Below, piece by piece: positions 52,240 to 60,744 of a stretch of 64,000 nt of DNA. A program made the position numbers and the translations under genes. Origin of the DNA: Paenisporosarcina macmurdoensis (GTDB lineage Bacteria > Bacillota > Bacilli > Bacillales_A > Planococcaceae); contig NZ_JBHSRI010000018.1 of NCBI RefSeq assembly GCF_042658845.1, positions 467,581-531,580 of the forward strand. The letters are read 5' to 3'. The notes beneath the pieces are model-generated. The model searched no databases and was not told the origin of the DNA. It saw only the letters and a list, made by a program, of their open reading frames with translations. Every line of letters begins with the position of its first letter. Positions within the stretch are counted from its first letter, which is position 1.

Positions 52240-52279
52240 AAAAGACCATTTACTATTTAAAAAATAGTAAATGGTCTTC
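52240..52279 (-). terminator. Intrinsic terminator after the VLRF1-like gene
   Basis: AAGACCATTTACTATTT and AAATAGTAAATGGTCTT form a perfect 17-bp stem with a TTTTTC tail on the reverse strand. Confidence 0.92.
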
Positions 52280-52284
52280 ACATA

Positions 52285-53073
52285 TTATTTTTCAAACACT
52301 TGATGAATGACATCACTTGTTTTACTATTATTTAAATTTTTGTATATACAGCTTGTTGGTTTTTTCCGTAAAGTTTCAGAGAAAGCAATTGCCAATTCAG
52401 TCTCTCCTGCTACATGGATTTCTACCCAACCTCGTTCTTTTTGTAATCGTTCAACAGTATTGCCCATACTTTTAAAGAACCTGTTTAAATTTTCTTTCAG
52501 ACGGGATTCAATGAAATCAACTTTACTGCTTCCAATGACGTGGGGACCAGTAGGATCCATTTGTTTTGATTGTCCCCATTGTTCAAGGTTCGGATCGAAT
52601 ACATAGGTTAGTTCTTCCTTTACTACTCCCATTGCTGTATCCAAAATACGTACTTCCCCAAAACTTGGTAAAACGATCCCTGCTTCTGGATAAGCTTTGT
52701 ACATATATTCTAATTGTTCAAGTTCCGGATGGTCTTCCCAGTGGAAACTTGATTTTACTGGGACTTGTACATAATGAACCGACCATAGTTCGGGATTAAC
52801 GGAAGCAAAAAGGACTAGTCCTTTTCTCAAATCATCCGGGTTTTTATCAAGGTCATTGAATACTTTTTCTTTCAATATGTTTAATGATTTCAGTTCACTT
52901 TCTTTATCTGAAAGGAATTTACTTAGATCCTTAAATCCATTTTTAAGATGGATTTTCCACCCCCCATTTAAATTGTCAGGGTCACCTGGATTCGTATTTA
53001 AATACATACTTAATACTCCGCGTTCACCACTGTGAAAGTCTTTCAGCGCTTGAATTTCTTTGCTTGATAACAT
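52285..53073 (-). CDS. VLRF1/aeRF1-like release factor-family protein
   Basis: The 262-residue protein starts MLSSKEIQALKDFHSGERGVLSMYLNT, like the aeRF1-type VLRF1 family annotated in Firmicutes. The sequence has GVLSMYLNTNPGDPD, LVLFASVNPELWSVHYVQVPVKSSFHWEDHPELEQL and FIESRLKENLNRFFKSMGNTVE. These proteins are related to peptidyl-tRNA hydrolase/release factor domains. A translation quality-control role is inferred. GGAGGTAAATG precedes the ATG. It is a single gene. Confidence 0.6.
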   Translation of the reverse strand: MLSSKEIQALKDFHSGERGVLSMYLNTNPGDPDNLNGGWKIHLKNGFKDLSKFLSDKESELKSLNILKEKVFNDLDKNPDDLRKGLVLFASVNPELWSVHYVQVPVKSSFHWEDHPELEQLEYMYKAYPEAGIVLPSFGEVRILDTAMGVVKEELTYVFDPNLEQWGQSKQMDPTGPHVIGSSKVDFIESRLKENLNRFFKSMGNTVERLQKERGWVEIHVAGETELAIAFSETLRKKPTSCIYKNLNNSKTSDVIHQVFEK

Positions 53074-53163
53074 GAATTCATTTACCTCCTAAATAGTTCT
53101 TTACTTTGTCAGCATGCCCTAGGTTAACTAAGTTTAAAACGATTCGTTTATTTGGCATCTTAG

Positions 53164-54366
53164 CTATTGTTTATTTGGTACTCTGTTCATATATCCATCC
53201 ATTAAATATTTAACGAACGTATCGTCTCTTACTAGCCAAGCCGCATAATTTCTTTTCAAGAAATTTTCCCCTTCATCAAAACTTTCAAATTTCGAATCGA
53301 CTATGGTTTTATTTTTTTCAATTACCCATTCATGATCACTTAAAGAATATAGAAAAAAGATATCTTCCATTTGATTTTTATATAGAGAACCGGATGAAGA
53401 CCGTTTTAAGTTATAACGGTTTCGCTTTGCGTCTTCTCTTAAGGGATCTAAATGAAACGTTTCGAAAACAAATTGATCATATGCTTCATTTGTAAGAGAG
53501 CTGCCCGATGCTTTAGCATGCCCACCCCCACCAAATTTACCAGCTACTTCAGAAACATCCACATGATCGTGAATCGTTCGAAAGCCTAATCGTTTGCCTC
53601 CAATATTTAAGATAGCAATATAGTCTAGATGTGGATATTCTTTGCCGAGTTCATTGCCAAGTTCTGAATGATAGGATTCAGCATAAACAATACCTGCTAG
53701 ATACTTCCCTACTGGAGTTTGAACGAGTTCTCTTCGTTTTCGTCGAATATAGCGTTCGATTTTATTTTCTTCCATATCGAGTATTTTTTCTTCAAATTGA
53801 TCAAAACTAAAATGTTCATTTGTCTTAAGACGATTCAACATTTTATCTTCAAATTCTTCAATTGAAATTAAATAAAATAATGCATTGAGGCGCTGAGCAT
53901 GGGCATTTTCATTTTTTTCCCATTCCCATGTATCATATTGTCTAACGAGCTCTACAAATTCGGCAATGGCATCAGTTGGCTCCAATAGTTGCTTTTTAAC
54001 TAGATAGTCATAAAACATTGACGTAGCTGAAGTTAACTTCCCTTCTTCATCTTCAACTACAACATGTCCCCACTCATAATCATTAAAATGTAACGCAGTT
54101 TTATGGTGATCAAGCATCTGGACTTTTCCATCTGATCGATAAAAGAGATTAAGTTTTTTTTCGTTTTCTGCATTAACGGATAAATCCGTAATAAATAAAA
54201 AGGTATTCTTATCATCATTTTCCAAGAACCATTCGACTTCGCGGTTTAGACTAGCAATCGAATTGTATCTCACCTTCACCTGTTTACCAAAAGCGAGTTT
54301 CGCTAATATACCGCATCCGACACCATCCAAATCATTATGCGTCAACAGTTTATACATATTCTTCAC
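53164..54366 (-). CDS. nrnB: NanoRNase NrnB (DHH phosphoesterase)
   Basis: The 400-residue DHH/DHHA1 protein has THNDLDGVGCGILAKLAFGK at the start, MLDHHKTALHFNDYEWG (DHH motif), FVELVRQYDTWEWE and GKFGGGGHAKASGSSL (DHHA1). The match to B. subtilis NrnB (YngD) is close over its whole length, including the C-terminal KRNYAAWLVRD. It degrades short oligoribonucleotides in the cytoplasm. AGAGGTGAAGAAT precedes the ATG. It is a single gene. Confidence 0.95.
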   Translation of the reverse strand: MKNMYKLLTHNDLDGVGCGILAKLAFGKQVKVRYNSIASLNREVEWFLENDDKNTFLFITDLSVNAENEKKLNLFYRSDGKVQMLDHHKTALHFNDYEWGHVVVEDEEGKLTSATSMFYDYLVKKQLLEPTDAIAEFVELVRQYDTWEWEKNENAHAQRLNALFYLISIEEFEDKMLNRLKTNEHFSFDQFEEKILDMEENKIERYIRRKRRELVQTPVGKYLAGIVYAESYHSELGNELGKEYPHLDYIAILNIGGKRLGFRTIHDHVDVSEVAGKFGGGGHAKASGSSLTNEAYDQFVFETFHLDPLREDAKRNRYNLKRSSSGSLYKNQMEDIFFLYSLSDHEWVIEKNKTIVDSKFESFDEGENFLKRNYAAWLVRDDTFVKYLMDGYMNRVPNKQ

Positions 54367-54540
54367 CTCTCATCGTAGTATGGATGTAAAAGATGAAAAT
54401 TATTGATACAGATTGTACTTTTTACACGTGATAGGAAACATCATTAATGGAAAAAGGAATCAAATTCATCCGTGGTTAGTGATGAAACTTTAGGGAAGAA
54501 TACTTTTGTGTTTCTATTTTTGAATGGAGGATGAAAAATT

Positions 54541-54777
54541 ATGGCTAAAATCACAGTAGAAAAACCATATGAAGACGTGAAAAATGCTTTAGAAGAAAAA
54601 GGACATACAGTGACAATGTTCAATAGCGATGAAAATGTTTCCGGTTATGATTTAGGCGTCGTAAGAGGAATTAACGAAGGACATAGTGATGAATTCACTT
54701 TTCCGGTTGTAGCAATGTCAGGAATGTCCATTGACAATGTAGTGGAAGCCGTCGAACACCGATTAAGTCAGTCTTAA
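54541..54777 (+). CDS. ykuS: UPF0180 protein YkuS
   Basis: The 78-residue UPF0180 protein has VEKPYEDVKNALEEKGHTV, VSGYDLGVVRGI and the ending VVEAVEHRLSQS, all typical of B. subtilis YkuS. The function is unknown. GGAGGATGAAAAATT precedes the ATG. A hairpin follows at 54831 and ends the transcript before sspH. Confidence 0.9.
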   Translation: MAKITVEKPYEDVKNALEEKGHTVTMFNSDENVSGYDLGVVRGINEGHSDEFTFPVVAMSGMSIDNVVEAVEHRLSQS

Positions 54778-54830
54778 ACAGAAGGGGTATTTTATACATT
54801 TGAACGCAGCAAGCACTTAACTTAAAGAAC

Positions 54831-54871
54831 AAAAAGCTGAGCAATGGCCAACGCCTCCGCTCTGCTTTTTT
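54831..54871 (+). terminator. Terminator after ykuS
   Basis: AAAAGC-t-GAGC and GCTC-t-GCTTTTTT form a stem with one central mismatch and a T-run, with a loop of about 16 nt. Confidence 0.7.
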
Positions 54872-54904
54872 GTAAAGGTAATTCTATGGATAGGAGGTGT
54901 AAAC

Positions 54905-55084
54905 ATGGATTCACAACGTGCACAAGAAATCTCTAATTCAAAAAACATGATAAGTGTCTCCTATAAAGGTGACCCTGTTTATATAGAGCATGTCGATCAA
55001 AGTAATGGGCATGTAACTATACATCCGCTTGACGATCCAACTAGTAAAAAAAGTGTTGATGTAACAGAATTAATAGAGCATTAA
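54905..55084 (+). CDS. sspH: Small acid-soluble spore protein, H type
   Basis: The 59-residue protein begins MDSQRAQEISNSKNMISVSY and has the H-type SASP pattern RAQEI...M..V.Y.G.PVYIEHV and a beta-rich second half. B. subtilis SspH is a minor spore protein expressed in the forespore. It is too short for many gene finders. AGGAGGTGTAAAC precedes the ATG. Forespore (sigma-G) expression is expected from the family but no promoter was identified. It supports a spore-forming host. Confidence 0.9.
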   Translation: MDSQRAQEISNSKNMISVSYKGDPVYIEHVDQSNGHVTIHPLDDPTSKKSVDVTELIEH

Positions 55085-55167
55085 TGGAATGACATTCCTA
55101 CATTAGGGATTGCTTCTCTCCCTATAACCTGCAGAATAATAGTAATTAAATTAAGTTTAAATACATG

Positions 55168-55197
55168 TTGACAATACTTTCCGATAAATGCTAGTAT
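55168..55197 (+). promoter_or_regulatory. Promoter of the SAM-riboswitch ABC transporter operon
   Basis: TTGACA (55168-55173), 18 nt, then TAGTAT (55192-55197) with an extended -10 (TGC before it). This lies about 35 nt before the aptamer P1. Confidence 0.75.
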
Positions 55198-55230
55198 TTC
55201 CCTTATGATTAAAAATAATTAAATTAAGCA

Positions 55231-55385
55231 CTCTTATCAAGAGCTGGCAGAGGGATTTTGGCCCTATGACGCCCAGCAACCGACCGTAATACCGTTGTGA
55301 GACGGGGCGCATTATGCGCCAGGAGAAAATCCTGTAAGGCACGGTGCTAATTCCATCAGAAAAGAAATTTTCTGAAAGATAAGAG
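55231..55385 (+). ncRNA. SAM riboswitch (S-box, SAM-I) with enlarged P3
   Basis: CTCTTATC (55231-55238) and GATAAGAG (55378-55385) form P1. The conserved core follows: ATCAAGAG, GAGGGATTTTGGCCC, TATGACGCCCAGCAACC and GGTGCTAATTCC. The P3 region (about 55280-55344) carries an insertion with three extra hairpins: CCGT-ACGG, GGCGC-GCGCC and AGGA-TCCT. AAGAGGC (55381-55387) can instead pair with GCCTCTT (55408-55414), the antiterminator. SAM binding would free the terminator at 55407-55436 and turn the transporter operon off. Confidence 0.93.
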
Positions 55386-55406
55386 GCAAAGAATTCTATT
55401 TTCTTT

Positions 55407-55436
55407 AGCCTCTTTCTGTATGGAAAGAGGCTTTTT
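55407..55436 (+). terminator. SAM-riboswitch expression-platform terminator
   Basis: AGCCTCTTTC and GGAAAGAGGCTTTTT form a 10-bp stem with a T-run. Its left arm overlaps the antiterminator partner of the P1 3' strand. Confidence 0.92.
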
Positions 55437-55537
55437 ATATTGTGCAAGAAAGGATGATGATTTCCTGAATTAGTAAAAGTGTTCAAACAGTTTTAATAAA
55501 TTACTATCCATTCACTTACGGAAAAAGGAGAAATATA

Positions 55538-56620
55538 ATGAAAAAAACACCGAACTTTTTACTCTGTTTATTAATACTAATTGCAACAATCCTAGTTGGT
55601 TGTCAACCGAATGCAAGTAACGGTGAGGATAAAGTTAAACCCGTTAATGCATCATCTAAGTCTGCTCATCCACTTGCAAATAAAAAAATCGCATTAATCA
55701 TGCAGCAAAATCTTGGTACTTTTTCAGCTCAATATATTGAAGGTGTAAAAGAGCAAGTTGCTAGTTTTGGAGGCACTACTACTGTTTTCACTTCTGAAGG
55801 TGATTTAGCCAAAATGGCATCAAATATAGATGCCGCTGTCAATCAAGGTTTCGATGGAATATTAATCGATCACGGAACAAAAGAAGCCTTAAACCAAGGT
55901 GTTGAAAAAGCTATTGAAAATGAAATTCCTGTGGTAGCTTTTGATGCAGGTGTTGACGTTAAAGGTGTCCCTGTTTTAGAGCAAGGTGACCAAAAGATGG
56001 CCGAAATGACATTGAACAAATTGAAGGAAGATTCAAATGGCAAAGCCAATATCGTGAAAATATGGGTTGCTGGATTTGCTCCCATGGAAAGAAGACAAAT
56101 TGCTTACAAAGAATTTTTAACAGACAACCCTGATATCAAAGAAGTAGCAGCGTTTGGCGCTGCAACTCAAAATACTGCTCTTGATACTCAAGCTCAAATG
56201 GAAGCTATTTTAAAACAATATCCTAATGAAGGTGATATTACAGCGGTCTGGGCCGCATGGGATGAGTTTGCTAAAGGTGCCGTCCGAGCAATCGAACAAG
56301 CTGGACGCACTGATATTAAGGTATATAGCATAGATATGAGTGATGAAGATTTACAAATGATGCAAAAGGAAAAGAGTCCTTGGGTAGCATCTGCAGCTGT
56401 TGACCCTACTGACATTGGGCGAATCCAAGTTCGTTATTTATATCAAAAAATCAATGGCGAAAGCCCTTCAGATCAAGTCGTTCTTGAACCAGTTTTTGTA
56501 GATACTGAGAAACTGCCTAATACCAATGTAACTACTAATGAACTCCATGAATATATCAAAGGCTGGGGTGCAAGTGACCAAGGCTATACTGACGCGTTAA
56601 AAGAATTAGAAAATCAATAA
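55538..56620 (+). CDS. Ribose-type ABC transporter substrate-binding lipoprotein
   Basis: The 360-residue periplasmic-binding-type 4 (RbsB-like) protein has a lipobox LVGC (Cys about 22). Its domain includes KIALIMQQNLGTFSAQYIEGV, GFDGILIDHGT, EIPVVAFDAGVDVKG and VWAAWDEFAKGAVRAIEQAG. RbsB relatives bind pentoses, galactose, autoinducer-2 or nucleosides. Because a SAM riboswitch controls it, a methylthioribose- or deoxyadenosine-related sulfur-salvage ligand is inferred. It leads the three-gene operon. GGAGAAATATA precedes the ATG. Confidence 0.9.
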   Translation: MKKTPNFLLCLLILIATILVGCQPNASNGEDKVKPVNASSKSAHPLANKKIALIMQQNLGTFSAQYIEGVKEQVASFGGTTTVFTSEGDLAKMASNIDAAVNQGFDGILIDHGTKEALNQGVEKAIENEIPVVAFDAGVDVKGVPVLEQGDQKMAEMTLNKLKEDSNGKANIVKIWVAGFAPMERRQIAYKEFLTDNPDIKEVAAFGAATQNTALDTQAQMEAILKQYPNEGDITAVWAAWDEFAKGAVRAIEQAGRTDIKVYSIDMSDEDLQMMQKEKSPWVASAAVDPTDIGRIQVRYLYQKINGESPSDQVVLEPVFVDTEKLPNTNVTTNELHEYIKGWGASDQGYTDALKELENQ

Positions 56621-56688
56621 GTTGGAATTGAAGCTGAAGCTTGTCCCGTTCAATTGGGCTGGCTTCTTCTTAATAAAGGAGAATTATT

Positions 56689-58227
56689 ATGACGGATACT
56701 TTACTTTCAATGAATGAAATACAAAAGAAGTTCGGAAAAATAGTTGCCTTAAACCAAGCGAGTTTTCAACTTAATAAAGGAGAAATTCACGCTCTCCTTG
56801 GTGCAAATGGTGCTGGGAAAAGCACATTAATAAAAATACTATCCGGCGTATATGAACAAGATGGTGGCCAAATTTTATTGGAAGGTAAAAGCATTCGCAT
56901 TCCTACTCCCAAAATCGCAAAAAAACATGGGATTTTTTGTGTATATCAAGAAGTCGATACCGCTATTATCCCTGAGTTATCTGTCGCTGAAAATATAATG
57001 CTAGATACATTTGTAACTGATAGCAAAATTTTTGTATCAAAAAGCAAACTTAATCAACAAGCACAGGAAGTCTTAAAGCAAATACAATCGGAATATATAT
57101 CTGTTCAACAACCTGCTTTTCATCTTTCTTTAGCAGAAAAACAATTGATATTGATTGCCCGTGCACTTGTCCATTTAGCTAAAATCATTATCTTCGATGA
57201 ACCCACTGCACCTTTGTCGGTCCATGAATCTGAACGACTATATTCCGTTGTTCGAAAATTAAAGAACAAAGGTGTCGGCTGTGTCTTCATTACTCACCGA
57301 TTACCTGAAGTTTTTGAAATCTGTGATCGAGTAACTGTTATGCGTGAAGGAACTACAGTTCAAACCTTCAATACTTCGCAAACGACACAGAATGAAATCG
57401 TTGAATCTATGCTCGGTGTTTCGTTCAATAAAGAACTTAATAATCACAAGATACATATTGGAACATCATTACTAGAAGTTAAAAATCTATCTGATAGTCA
57501 AAAACTGAAAAATATTTCATTGTCAGTTTCCAAAGGGGAAATTGTTGGCATCGTAGGTTTAGTAGGTGCAGGAAAAACAGAACTTGCTAATACTTTATTT
57601 GGTTTTAGTCCGAAGAGAAAAGGCAGCATCCACTTAGCTGGAAAAGAGGTTCACGCAAAACATCCGAGCGACGCCATAAAGGCTGGAATGGCACTTATTC
57701 CTGAGGAACGCAGAAAACAAGGATTGTTTGTTTATGAATCATTGAAAACAAATGCTACCTTCCCTAATTTGAGGAAATTCACACGTAATATATTCATGAA
57801 TAAAACTGCAGAAAAAGAGTTTGCTGAATCAATCGTCGAAAGATTACGCATCAAAACTAACAGTGTAGAATCACCTCTTGTTCATTTAAGTGGGGGAAAT
57901 CAACAGAAAGTAGTTATTGGGAAATGGATGTCTCTCGATACTGAACTTTACTTATTTGATGAACCTACAAAAGGAGTCGACATTGGCGCCAAGGTAGATA
58001 TCTTCAAACTGATTAGAGAGCTTGCTGATAAAGGTAAAGGAATACTTTATTTTTCAAGTGAAATACACGAAGTTCTCGGGCTTTCTAGTCGAATATTGGT
58101 TATGTATGACGGTCACATCGTAAAAGAATTATCGCGCGAAGAAGCAACACAGGAAAATATATTGTTGTATGCAAGTGGTGGAAAGGAAGAAATTCATGAA
58201 AGAAAAAATCATTCAATTTCTATTTAA
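56689..58227 (+). CDS. Ribose-type ABC transporter ATPase (RbsA/MglA-like, two nucleotide-binding domains)
   Basis: The 512-residue duplicated ATPase has first domain Walker A GANGAGKST (about 36-44), signature LSLAEKQLILIARAL and IIFDEPTAPL. Its second domain has the variant Walker A GLVGAGKTE (about 290), signature LSGGNQQKVVIGKW and LFDEPTKGVD. This is the usual sugar-importer arrangement with a degenerate first signature. GGAGAATTATT precedes the ATG. The permease start overlaps its end by 32 nt. Confidence 0.94.
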   Translation: MTDTLLSMNEIQKKFGKIVALNQASFQLNKGEIHALLGANGAGKSTLIKILSGVYEQDGGQILLEGKSIRIPTPKIAKKHGIFCVYQEVDTAIIPELSVAENIMLDTFVTDSKIFVSKSKLNQQAQEVLKQIQSEYISVQQPAFHLSLAEKQLILIARALVHLAKIIIFDEPTAPLSVHESERLYSVVRKLKNKGVGCVFITHRLPEVFEICDRVTVMREGTTVQTFNTSQTTQNEIVESMLGVSFNKELNNHKIHIGTSLLEVKNLSDSQKLKNISLSVSKGEIVGIVGLVGAGKTELANTLFGFSPKRKGSIHLAGKEVHAKHPSDAIKAGMALIPEERRKQGLFVYESLKTNATFPNLRKFTRNIFMNKTAEKEFAESIVERLRIKTNSVESPLVHLSGGNQQKVVIGKWMSLDTELYLFDEPTKGVDIGAKVDIFKLIRELADKGKGILYFSSEIHEVLGLSSRILVMYDGHIVKELSREEATQENILLYASGGKEEIHERKNHSISI

Positions 58228-59188
58228 ATATGGCGCTATCGCGTTATTAATTTCAATTATTTTTTATTTTAGTTTGATTAGTGACGCTTTTTTCACTTTC
58301 GGAAATATGACTGATATTTTGAGATCAATTTCTATTGTTACATTGTTGGCTTTAGGTGTAACTTTTACATTAGTCGTCAATGGCTTTGATTTATCGGTTG
58401 GCTCTACTATGTCTCTTTCTACAGTGGTCACAGCATCATTAATGGTTTGGTACGATTTACCACTATGGTTAGTGCTCATACTACCTATTTTAGTGGGTGT
58501 CGTAATTGGCGCATTTAATACATTGTTAATAGTTGTCATCGGCATTCCTGATTTACTTGCAACACTTAGTACGATGTATATTGTAGCTGGACTTCATCGT
58601 ACCTATACGGAAGGCTTCTCAATCTATAATAATATGCCGTTAACTTCGGGAGGAACAGCGCCGGGTGAACTATCACAAGCATTCCTTTGGATTGGTCAAG
58701 GAAAACTGCTAGGTCTCCCTGTTCCTGTATGGATTATGATTTTTATGGTGTTAGTCGCTTATTTAATATTGGACCACACAAAATGGGGACGGATTTTATA
58801 TATGACTGGAGGGAATGCAGAAGCCTCTACCCTATCTGGAGTGAATGTTCGTAAAGTGAAATTCACGGCCTATGTAATTTCCGGTATCTTTGCTTCAATG
58901 GCAGGGATTTTATTCACTTCACGGGTTGGTTCAGGTCAAATTGATGCAGGTGCCCCACTCTTAATGGAAGCTGTTGCCGCTGTCTTTGTGGGTTACTCTG
59001 TACTAGGTGCAGGTAAGCCAAATGCGATTGGTTCATTTTTCGGAGCTGTCATCATTGGTATCTTGCTGAATGGTTTAACGATTTTAAATATGCCATATTA
59101 TGCATATGATATTGTAAAAGGTTCTGTACTAGTCTTGGCTTTAGCAGTTACTTACGTCTATGCCAAGAATCGATTTGCTGGGACGTGA
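58196..59188 (+). CDS. Ribose-type ABC transporter permease (RbsC-like)
   Basis: The 330-residue permease has about 8-10 TM segments. Family signatures are NGFDLSVGSTMSLSTVV, GNAEASTLSGVNVRKVK, ISGIFASMAGILFTSR and VFVGYSVLGAGKPNAIGSFFGAV. It forms a homodimer pore with the two-domain ATPase. The ATG at 58196 follows AAGGAAGAAATTC. It is the last gene of the SAM-regulated operon. There is no mtnK-like kinase next to it. Confidence 0.94.
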   Translation: MKEKIIQFLFKYGAIALLISIIFYFSLISDAFFTFGNMTDILRSISIVTLLALGVTFTLVVNGFDLSVGSTMSLSTVVTASLMVWYDLPLWLVLILPILVGVVIGAFNTLLIVVIGIPDLLATLSTMYIVAGLHRTYTEGFSIYNNMPLTSGGTAPGELSQAFLWIGQGKLLGLPVPVWIMIFMVLVAYLILDHTKWGRILYMTGGNAEASTLSGVNVRKVKFTAYVISGIFASMAGILFTSRVGSGQIDAGAPLLMEAVAAVFVGYSVLGAGKPNAIGSFFGAVIIGILLNGLTILNMPYYAYDIVKGSVLVLALAVTYVYAKNRFAGT

Positions 59189-59263
59189 AGCGAAGAAAAG
59201 GTTTATTGTTCCCAGGTTTATGTCGTTAGAAATTTAAGCCTTATAAACTAAAGAACGAAACAC

Positions 59264-59305
59264 AAAAAAATGAACTTGGAGATAACTAACCAAGTTCATT
59301 TTTTT
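59264..59305. terminator. Bidirectional terminator after the ABC transporter operon
   Basis: AAAAAAATGAACTTGG and CCAAGTTCATTTTTTT form a perfect 16-bp stem with A/T runs, between the convergent transporter and protease genes. Confidence 0.93.
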
Positions 59306-59421
59306 ATGTCTATTTTTCACTTAAGCTTTAACACAATTATACAATGCTAAACGCTTTTCCGACGATAGTTTTTTATCTAAATCAACAAAAACTACTTTAT
59401 TTCCCACTCATTAGCTGCCGA

Positions 59422-60675
59422 TCAATCATACAAAGATAACTCTGTTATTAAATAATAACCATATTTACCCATCACGATTGTATAACTTCTTTCTCTATTG
59501 AAATTAGTGGTTTCCCCATTAGGCTCTACAATGTTAAACTCTTCTGCAACGGTTACGATAGCCTGCTCATTCTCAATCACCACATTTAAAGCTTTGCCCG
59601 AAATAAAGTTAAACCTCACATCTTTTCCTTTGAATTCACTAATATGGGCTTTCAATCTTTCATGCGCATGACTTTCAGGCTTCACACTGTCTTGAATAAA
59701 GTTGAAATTACCATGTTCTACTGCCATCTCATAGTCATCCATAAAATCCTCTGCAAAATCCTTTAGAGTGATTTCATCAAACATGTAGTCATCCTCGTAT
59801 GCATACTCGATGCTTTCATCAAAAACATCTTCATATGGTTCGACTTTAGCCACTTCTTCTCTGGACATGGGAGAAGACACCCATTGTTCAAGTTGAGCAT
59901 ACACGGAATGAGAAGGTATGGAAAATCCGATTGACTCATCTTCCGTCAGAAATGCTGTGTTGATACCAATAACTTTTCCTGTATTGGCATCCAGAAGTGG
60001 ACCACCACTGTTACCTGGAGACGTTTGCGCGTCGAATTGATAAATTTCTTCATAGTGATACCCTGCATCAAAATTTCGGTCCATTCCTGTCAGATACCCT
60101 ATAGACGCTGAATTATCAAGACCAAGTGGACTCCCGAATGCAATAACTTTAGTTCCAATTTCCGAAATCTCTTTATCCATTTCCAAAGGCTGTTTATCTA
60201 TATATTCGAATACTTCAAGTAATGCCAGATCATTCTCCTCGGAAATGCCAATTACACGACCTGTCGTTATGTGGCCCATGAAGTCAGTTAGCCACACCTC
60301 CGTAAAACCAGCAACTACATGGGCACTGGTTACAACCGACCCTTTTTCATTAAATAAAAAACCTGATCCGAAACCCGCCTCGGTAGAAATGGTATATACG
60401 CGAGATTGTATTTCTTTAATCATTTCAGTTTTATCATTGGCTGACACGTCCGGATAGCCGGATGCACTTACAAAGGCTTCTTTTGAAATTGTTGCAGAAG
60501 TAGAGAAGATGCTATACGCCACACCCATAATGAACAACAACATCACTAAACAGGTGATGATGAAGTATCTCATTTTCTTATTAGATTTGACTTGATTCTC
60601 AATCAACTTCAGTCCGCAATCCAAACAATATGATGCATGTTGTTCATTATTCCATCCACATCTCCGACAAAACAT
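59422..60675 (-). CDS. Membrane-anchored trypsin-like serine protease with zinc ribbon (copy 1)
   Basis: The 417-residue protein has an N-terminal zinc ribbon (Cys3, Cys6, Cys17, Cys20), one TM segment (about 36-58) and an extracellular S1C-type trypsin domain. Its triad is His119 in TSAHVV, Asp149 in EENDLALL and Ser223 in PGNSGGP. No PDZ domain is present. The C-terminal 110 residues (about 310-417) resemble an NTF2-like/TcaA-type domain. A cell-surface protease role is inferred. The ATG at 60675 follows GTGAGGGGTATAAGA. It is a tandem duplicate of the next gene. Confidence 0.85.
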   Translation of the reverse strand: MFCRRCGWNNEQHASYCLDCGLKLIENQVKSNKKMRYFIITCLVMLLFIMGVAYSIFSTSATISKEAFVSASGYPDVSANDKTEMIKEIQSRVYTISTEAGFGSGFLFNEKGSVVTSAHVVAGFTEVWLTDFMGHITTGRVIGISEENDLALLEVFEYIDKQPLEMDKEISEIGTKVIAFGSPLGLDNSASIGYLTGMDRNFDAGYHYEEIYQFDAQTSPGNSGGPLLDANTGKVIGINTAFLTEDESIGFSIPSHSVYAQLEQWVSSPMSREEVAKVEPYEDVFDESIEYAYEDDYMFDEITLKDFAEDFMDDYEMAVEHGNFNFIQDSVKPESHAHERLKAHISEFKGKDVRFNFISGKALNVVIENEQAIVTVAEEFNIVEPNGETTNFNRERSYTIVMGKYGYYLITELSLYD

Positions 60676-60744
60676 TCTTATACCCCTCACTACATCTCGT
60701 TGTCTCTATCCCTAGCATAATACGTATTTATCTAAACCTACTAT

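Noticed and set aside
55157..55486. 109-codon reverse frame
   Set aside because: Fully covered by the SAM riboswitch and its terminator on the other strand.
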